NCBI GenBank assembly: GCA_013336035.1
Contig: JAAXUL010000259.1
Coordinates: forward strand, 1-9,141
Direction of reading: 5' to 3'
From: Chloroflexales bacterium
GTDB lineage: Bacteria > Chloroflexota > Chloroflexia > Chloroflexales > Chloroflexaceae
DNA length: 9,141 nt
Shown: positions 6,325 to 9,141 of the stretch, in pieces
Layout: each line of letters opens with the position of its first letter
Numbering within the stretch: position 1 is the stretch's first letter
Position numbers and translations under genes: made by a program
The notes under the pieces: generated by a model
What the model was told of the DNA's origin: nothing
The model's input: the letters and a program-made list of their open reading frames with translations, nothing else
Database searches by the model: none

Positions 6325-6537
6325 ATGGACGACGCGCACGGCTATGAGGAGCGAGTTGACGGGAGCGACGATGCCCAGATCACCGCGAACGGCGACTATC
6401 TCTGCGTCCACCACGAGGGGCACCCGCGCCATATCTATAAGCGCGTGCCGGCGGGCGCGCAGCCGCACCCGCTGGTGAGTCGTAGGGTCTACGACGGCGC
6501 GCTGTACAGCCTTGCCTGGATCGAGGACGACGATTAA
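6325..6537 (+). CDS. Small acidic protein of unknown function (70 aa), downstream of nifK
   Basis: The ATG at 6325 has an excellent ribosome-binding site, AGGAGG at 6311-6316, eight bases upstream. In-frame ATGs further left (from 6262) fall inside the heptamer hairpin and lack one. The 70-aa product is rich in Asp/Glu at both ends, with a His-rich centre (VHHEGHPRH, residues 28-36), one cysteine (Cys27) and the ending SLAWIEDDD. It has no signal peptide or membrane segment. I do not recognise the family; it is not NifT, NifW, NifX, NifZ or a delta subunit (AnfG/VnfG) by any motif I know. It lies 85 bases after nifK and 25 bases before the next small gene, with no clear terminator between, so it is probably co-transcribed with nif. 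The histidines might bind metal, but that is speculation. Confidence 0.7.
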   Translation: MDDAHGYEERVDGSDDAQITANGDYLCVHHEGHPRHIYKRVPAGAQPHPLVSRRVYDGALYSLAWIEDDD

Positions 6538-6562
6538 GTAGCTACAAAGTGAGGTAACGGCT

Positions 6563-6832
6563 ATGTTCAAGTTGGGATCGGCCCCGCTCGAGTTTCGCCC
6601 CCGCGGGGCGAAGGCGCTCCCGCAGGCGGGCCAGAAGGTGCTGGTCACTGTGCGCAAAGACGTCGAGCTCTGGCAGGGGAGCCGGCGTGTGCGGTACTGC
6701 GAGGGCGAGAGCTACGAGGGCACCGTGGCGGATGTCGCCGATGATGACCTGATCGATCTGTATATCGCTGGCGGGGAGCAGATGCGCATCCATGCCCGCG
6801 ATGTGTCGTTTGAGATCGAGGCGCTCGTGTAG
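6563..6832 (+). CDS. Small protein of unknown function (89 aa), probably beta-barrel-like, end of nif operon
   Basis: The ATG at 6563 has GAGG at 6551-6554 eight bases before it. The product has a basic N-terminal third and then alternating short strands: KVLVTVRK (29-36), a YEGTVADVADDDLIDLYIAG core (51-70) and RIHARDVSFEIEALV at the end. That pattern suggests a small SH3- or Sm-like barrel, which is inference from residue pattern only. There is one cysteine and no membrane segment. I do not recognise the family, although it is about the size of several accessory nif proteins. It follows the 70-aa gene by 25 bases and precedes the terminator at 6900-6932, which suggests it is the last gene of the nif transcript. 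Confidence 0.7.
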   Translation: MFKLGSAPLEFRPRGAKALPQAGQKVLVTVRKDVELWQGSRRVRYCEGESYEGTVADVADDDLIDLYIAGGEQMRIHARDVSFEIEALV

Positions 6833-6899
6833 CTGGCCTCGCGAGCGCGCCCGCGAATGACAGGCAGGGCCTATGGCTAACGGTCGGCAAGCCGCCCAC

Positions 6900-6932
6900 A
6901 ATACCCTTCAGCGGGTAGCGCTGAGGGGTATT
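6900..6932 (+). terminator. Rho-independent-like terminator of the nif operon
   Basis: The arm at 6900-6913 (AATACCCTTCAGCG) pairs with 6919-6932 over 14 bp with one G-U pair and a 5-base loop (GGTAG). The arm ends in TATT and is followed by T and further AT-rich sequence. It lies 68 bases after the 89-aa gene. The moderate T content makes it a fair rather than perfect intrinsic terminator for the plus strand. Confidence 0.7.
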
Positions 6933-6981
6933 TATATCTATTAGTTATCATACTCATTCCAAAAGGATCATATATTCGGGC

Positions 6982-7010
6982 TTGAAGAAGTGAAAGAGCC
7001 TAAATATACT
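6982..7010 (+). promoter_or_regulatory. Candidate sigma70-type promoter for the four-repeat protein gene
   Basis: TTGAAG (6982-6987) and TATACT (7005-7010) are exactly 17 bases apart, matching consensus in 4 and 5 of 6 positions. It sits in an AT-rich stretch right after the nif terminator. Transcription would begin near 7017 and give a leader of about 120 bases carrying two hairpins. Confidence 0.55.
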
Positions 7011-7019
7011 ATTGGTATG

Positions 7020-7038
7020 CTTGGATCATACATCCAAG
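7020..7038 (+). promoter_or_regulatory. Leader hairpin 1
   Basis: CTTGGA (7020-7025) pairs with TCCAAG (7033-7038) around the 7-base loop TCATACA. It would lie almost at the 5' end of the transcript from the promoter at 6982-7010. The octamer GGATCATA at 7023-7030 also occurs at 6965-6972, upstream of the promoter. Confidence 0.4.
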
Positions 7039-7086
7039 GCGGAAGCGAAGGTTCGTTCCATACTCTTTGGGTGATTTATTTCAGAT

Positions 7087-7117
7087 CTTTGTATGATGTA
7101 TAACTCCTCATACAAAG
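7087..7117 (+). promoter_or_regulatory. Perfect 10-bp dyad upstream of the four-repeat protein gene
   Basis: CTTTGTATGA (7087-7096) and TCATACAAAG (7108-7117) are perfect inverted repeats separated by 11 bases. The right arm ends eight bases before the ribosome-binding site GAGAGG (7125-7130). There is no T-run, so it is not a terminator. It could be an operator dyad or an RNA fold that controls translation. TCATAC, part of its arm, also appears at 6948-6953 and 7026-7031. Confidence 0.5.
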
Positions 7118-7137
7118 CAAGGATGAGAGGTGTGTCG

Positions 7138-7428
7138 ATGAAGACAGCCGGGCATCAGGCCATCGCAGGGTTCACCATGCATGACGAGTCGTCGGTGTCG
7201 TTCGAGGACATAGGGGCTGATCTCCACGCGCTCTACAGCGGGAACACCAGCACCATTACGCTCAAGACGCTAGCCGTAGACCTTCAGGCCCTCTATGGGA
7301 GCACGACGCTGCCGATCAGCCAGAGTGACCTGCTCGCCGAGATGCGCGAGCTGTACGGCGACGACGAGGTCTCATGGGCAGACTTTAGCGCAGACTTCGA
7401 GGCGCTCTACACCAATCACCACGTGTAG
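7138..7428 (+). CDS. 96-aa protein built of four degenerate ~20-residue repeats, unknown function
   Basis: From residue 20 onward the protein consists of four copies of one unit: a beta-branched or hydrophobic residue, a short polar stretch, then roughly Asp-hydrophobic-x-Ala-Asp-Leu-x-Ala-Leu-Tyr. The clearest cores are DIGADLHALY (24-33), TLAVDLQALY (44-53), DLLAEMRELY (64-73) and DFSADFEALY (82-91). The closing tyrosines fall at 33, 53, 73 and 91. Each unit would form an amphipathic acidic helix; the linkers contain Gly, Ser and Thr. There is no signal peptide, membrane segment or cysteine. The ATG at 7138 has GAGAGG at 7125-7130 seven bases upstream; in-frame ATGs at 7093-7098 lie in the dyad and 7123 lacks a good site. 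It has its own AT-rich promoter region and a terminator, so it is a single-gene unit between nif and feo. I do not recognise the family. Confidence 0.75.
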   Translation: MKTAGHQAIAGFTMHDESSVSFEDIGADLHALYSGNTSTITLKTLAVDLQALYGSTTLPISQSDLLAEMRELYGDDEVSWADFSADFEALYTNHHV

Positions 7429-7465
7429 CGGCACAAACCCCGTATCGCGCTTCAGACCTAAATAC

Positions 7466-7498
7466 AGGCCGGTCGTCAGAGACACTGACGACCGGCCT
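7466..7498 (+). terminator. Terminator-like hairpin after the four-repeat protein gene
   Basis: AGGCCGGTCGTCAG (7466-7479) and CTGACGACCGGCCT (7485-7498) form a perfect 14-bp stem with the loop AGACA. The sequence after it (CTGTGTTG) is only partly T-rich. It begins 38 bases after the stop codon. A second GC-rich inverted repeat, CCGGCGC (7521-7527) with GCGCCGG (7554-7560), follows in the gap before the regulator gene. Confidence 0.65.
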
Positions 7499-7585
7499 CT
7501 GTGTTGCCCGCGATCAGACGCCGGCGCGATCCGGCCAGCAGGGCGCCATCCCGGCGCCGGTTGTGACTCGCTCACCTGACGCCTC

Positions 7586-7614
7586 TTGAACTACAACCAG
7601 CCCACCGCTATGCT
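7586..7614 (+). promoter_or_regulatory. Candidate promoter of the dtxR-feoAB unit
   Basis: TTGAAC (7586-7591) and TATGCT (7609-7614) have a 17-base spacer and match consensus in 4 of 6 positions each. Transcription would start near 7621, giving a leader of under 30 bases before the ATG at 7648. This argues against the GTG at 7615 as the start. I see no clear DtxR-type palindromic iron box here. Confidence 0.4.
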
Positions 7615-7647
7615 GTGCCCAGCCATAACATTTTGCGGCAAGAGGCT

Positions 7648-8367
7648 ATGGAGAACCATAACACGCAGCTCGTGAGCGAGAGCGAGGAGATGTACCTGCT
7701 CACGCTTGCGCTGCTGGCCGAGGATGGGGTCACGGCGCCAGTGCCACTCGCCGCCCTGGCCCAGGCCCGCGCGATCCAGCCGGTCTCGGTGAACCAGATG
7801 GTGCGCAAGCTCGCCGACGCGGGCCTCGTCACCTACTTCCCCTACAAGGGCGTCGCGCTGACCGACGAGGGCCAGTCGATCGCCACCCGCGTCCTGCGCT
7901 CCCGGCGGCTCTGGGAGGTCTTCCTGGTCGAGCGGCTAGGCATGCCGGCGGCCGAGGCGGACAGCCTGGCCTGCCGGCTCGAGCACCTCACCTCCGACGA
8001 TGTGGCCGGGCGGCTGGCATGCTTCCTCGACGACCCCCAGGTCAGCCCGCAAGGCAAGCCGATCCCACGCCACGACACCCGCCCCGAGCGCGCCGCATGG
8101 CTGCGCCTGGGGCAGACCCAGCTCGAGACGCCCGCACAGGTGATGCAGGTCGACGCCGACCCGGTCACGCGCGCCTTTCTGGCCAACGAAGGCCTGCGCC
8201 CGGGGAGCGTCGTCCGCGTGATCGCCGCCGGGGCCCGGGGCGCGCTGCTGCTGGAGGTCTCCGGCCGCAGCGTCCGGCTCGCGCCCGGCGTCGCCGCGCA
8301 CATTCTTGTGCTGCCGTCGCCCGACTATGAGCCGGCACATGCCGGCGCCAGGAGCCCGCTCGTATGA
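7648..8367 (+). CDS. DtxR/IdeR-family metal-dependent transcriptional regulator
   Basis: This is a cytosolic dimeric repressor that senses Fe(II) or Mn(II). The 239-aa protein has an N-terminal winged helix (about 8-72, with SESEEMYLLTLALLAEDG as first helix and QPVSVNQMVRKLADAGLV as recognition region). A dimerisation/metal domain follows (about 73-145, with ACRLEHLTSDDVAGRL and SPQGKPIPR), then a FeoA/SH3-like C-terminal domain (about 165-225). Primary-site ligands match DtxR Met10, Cys102, Glu105 and His106 as Met15, Cys109, Glu112 and His113. Ancillary-site His79 and His98 appear as Arg86 and Asp105. A GTG at 7615 would add 11 residues but overlaps the likely -10 region, so the ATG at 7648 is preferred, although AGAGG is unusually close to it. 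It overlaps feoA by an ATGA junction, so it probably controls the feo unit it belongs to. Confidence 0.9.
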   Translation: MENHNTQLVSESEEMYLLTLALLAEDGVTAPVPLAALAQARAIQPVSVNQMVRKLADAGLVTYFPYKGVALTDEGQSIATRVLRSRRLWEVFLVERLGMPAAEADSLACRLEHLTSDDVAGRLACFLDDPQVSPQGKPIPRHDTRPERAAWLRLGQTQLETPAQVMQVDADPVTRAFLANEGLRPGSVVRVIAAGARGALLLEVSGRSVRLAPGVAAHILVLPSPDYEPAHAGARSPLV

Positions 8368-8606
8368 CCACCGCGCGCGTACCGCTCAGCGAGATCACCG
8401 TTGGCCAGTCCGGCGTCATTGTCGCCCTCGGCGTGACCGGGCCACTGCGCCGGCGCCTGCTCGCGCTCGGCATCATCACCGGCGAAATCGTGACCATCAC
8501 CCGGGTGGCCCCGCTCGGCGACCCGCTCGAGCTCGAGGTCAAGGGCTACCGGCTCTCGCTGCGCAAGGCCGAGGCCAGCCAGATCTTCATCGCACCGCAA
8601 CCCTGA
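8364..8606 (+). CDS. feoA: Ferrous iron transport accessory protein FeoA
   Basis: FeoA is a small cytosolic SH3-like protein that supports the FeoB iron permease. The 80-aa product has the family pattern: PLSEITVGQSGVIVAL at the start, a helix with GPLRRRLLALGIITGEIVTI, a VAPLGDPLELEVKGYRLSLR core, and EASQIFI near the end. Length is typical. It starts at an ATG overlapping the dtxR stop by four bases (ATGA), so translation is likely coupled. feoB follows after 13 bases. The DtxR neighbour carries the same kind of domain at its C-terminus. Confidence 0.88.
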   Translation: MTTARVPLSEITVGQSGVIVALGVTGPLRRRLLALGIITGEIVTITRVAPLGDPLELEVKGYRLSLRKAEASQIFIAPQP

Positions 8607-8619
8607 TCCAGGAGCCGTG

Positions 8620-9141
8620 ATGACCCCGCACCTTCGCGTCGCCCTGGCCGGCAACCCCAACGTCGGCAAGAGCACCATCTTCAACGCCCTGACCGGCGGG
8701 CAGCAGCACGTCGGCAACTGGCCCGGCAAGACGGTCGAGCGGGCCACGGGCACGCTGCGCGGCCCCGACCGGACGATCGAGCTGGTTGACCTGCCTGGCG
8801 CCTACAGCCTCACCGCCTACTCGCCCGAGGAGGTGATCACCCGTGACTACCTTGTGCACGAGCGGCCCGACCTTGTGGTCAACGTCGTCGACGCCGGAAA
8901 CCTCGAGCGCAACCTCTACCTGACGCTCCAGATCATCGAGACGGGCGCCCCGCTGCTGCTCGTGCTGACGATGACCGACCAGGCGGCGCAGCGCGGGCTG
9001 GTGGTCAACTGCGCCGAGCTCTCGGCGGCCCTGGGCGGCACGCCGGTGGTGGCCTGCGTCGCGCACCAGAGCAAAGAGGTCGCCGATCTGCGCGAGGCTG
9101 TGCTGCACCATACCCAACACCACTGCTGGAAGGGGGGCGCC
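8620..9141 (+). CDS. feoB: Ferrous iron transporter FeoB, N-terminal G domain (runs off the right edge)
   Basis: FeoB is the inner-membrane Fe(II) permease with an N-terminal GTPase-like domain. Only the first 174 residues are present, which cover the G domain; the membrane part lies beyond the window. G1 is GNPNVGKS (11-18), the switch I region holds NWPGKTVE (33-40), G3 is DLPG (57-60), and PEEVITRDYL (69-78) follows as is usual in FeoB. At G4, where FeoB normally has NxxD, this protein reads TMTD (117-120). The ATG at 8620 has AGGAG at 8609-8613 six bases upstream; a GTG three bases earlier is possible. It lies 13 bases after feoA in the dtxR-feoA-feoB unit. Imported iron would supply the neighbouring nitrogenase. 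Confidence 0.95.
   Translation, partial: MTPHLRVALAGNPNVGKSTIFNALTGGQQHVGNWPGKTVERATGTLRGPDRTIELVDLPGAYSLTAYSPEEVITRDYLVHERPDLVVNVVDAGNLERNLYLTLQIIETGAPLLLVLTMTDQAAQRGLVVNCAELSAALGGTPVVACVAHQSKEVADLREAVLHHTQHHCWKGGA

Noticed and set aside
6325..6832. The two small genes as a nitrogenase delta subunit (AnfG/VnfG)
   Set aside because: They are shorter than G subunits, show none of the remembered VnfG/AnfG sequence, and lie after nifK rather than between nifD and nifK.
8587..9123. A 178-codon minus-strand frame across feoB
   Set aside because: Shadow of the feoB G domain, whose GTPase motifs are clear on the plus strand.

Overview
The window looks like a chromosomal nitrogen-fixation locus from a filamentous anoxygenic phototroph of the Chloroflexota (the Roseiflexus / Oscillochloris / Chloroploca type). 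Three things point there: the gene order nifH-nifB-nifD-nifK, a strongly G/C-biased third codon position, and NifD/NifK chains that are neither clearly Mo-type nor clearly V/Fe-type. The assignment comes from remembered family features; no search was run.

Layout. Positions 1-365 hold a strong hairpin and what looks like a frameshifted remnant of a gene. Positions 366-1527 hold no convincing gene. This stretch contains an AT-rich island ending in a good sigma70-like promoter (700-728), then GC-rich sequence with two copies of a hairpin-plus-19-bp repeat, and a perfect hairpin just before nifH. The nif operon follows: nifH (1528-2349), an intergenic hairpin, nifB (ATG at 2402), nifD (ATG at 3355), and nifK (4782-6239, overlapping the nifD stop by one base and ending in an Asn-Gly repeat). 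After a GATGAAG heptamer repeat folded into a hairpin come two small unknown genes (70 and 89 aa) with good ribosome-binding sites, and then a terminator at 6900-6932. An AT-rich control region with its own promoter and two leader hairpins precedes a 96-aa protein made almost entirely of four degenerate ~20-residue repeats, closed by a second terminator-like hairpin. The last block is an iron module: a DtxR-family regulator, feoA (ATGA overlap) and the start of feoB, which runs off the right edge.

How it fits together. NifB builds the iron-sulfur precursor of the nitrogenase cofactor, NifH supplies electrons and NifDK reduces N2. The DtxR-FeoA-FeoB block would sense and import the ferrous iron that this iron-rich enzyme needs. 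No nifE, nifN, nifV, nifI or anfG/vnfG is visible here, so either cofactor maturation uses genes elsewhere or this is a simplified system. The most interesting points are the hybrid Mo/alternative character of NifDK without a delta subunit, the unknown small genes downstream of nifK, and the four-repeat protein with its elaborate control region.
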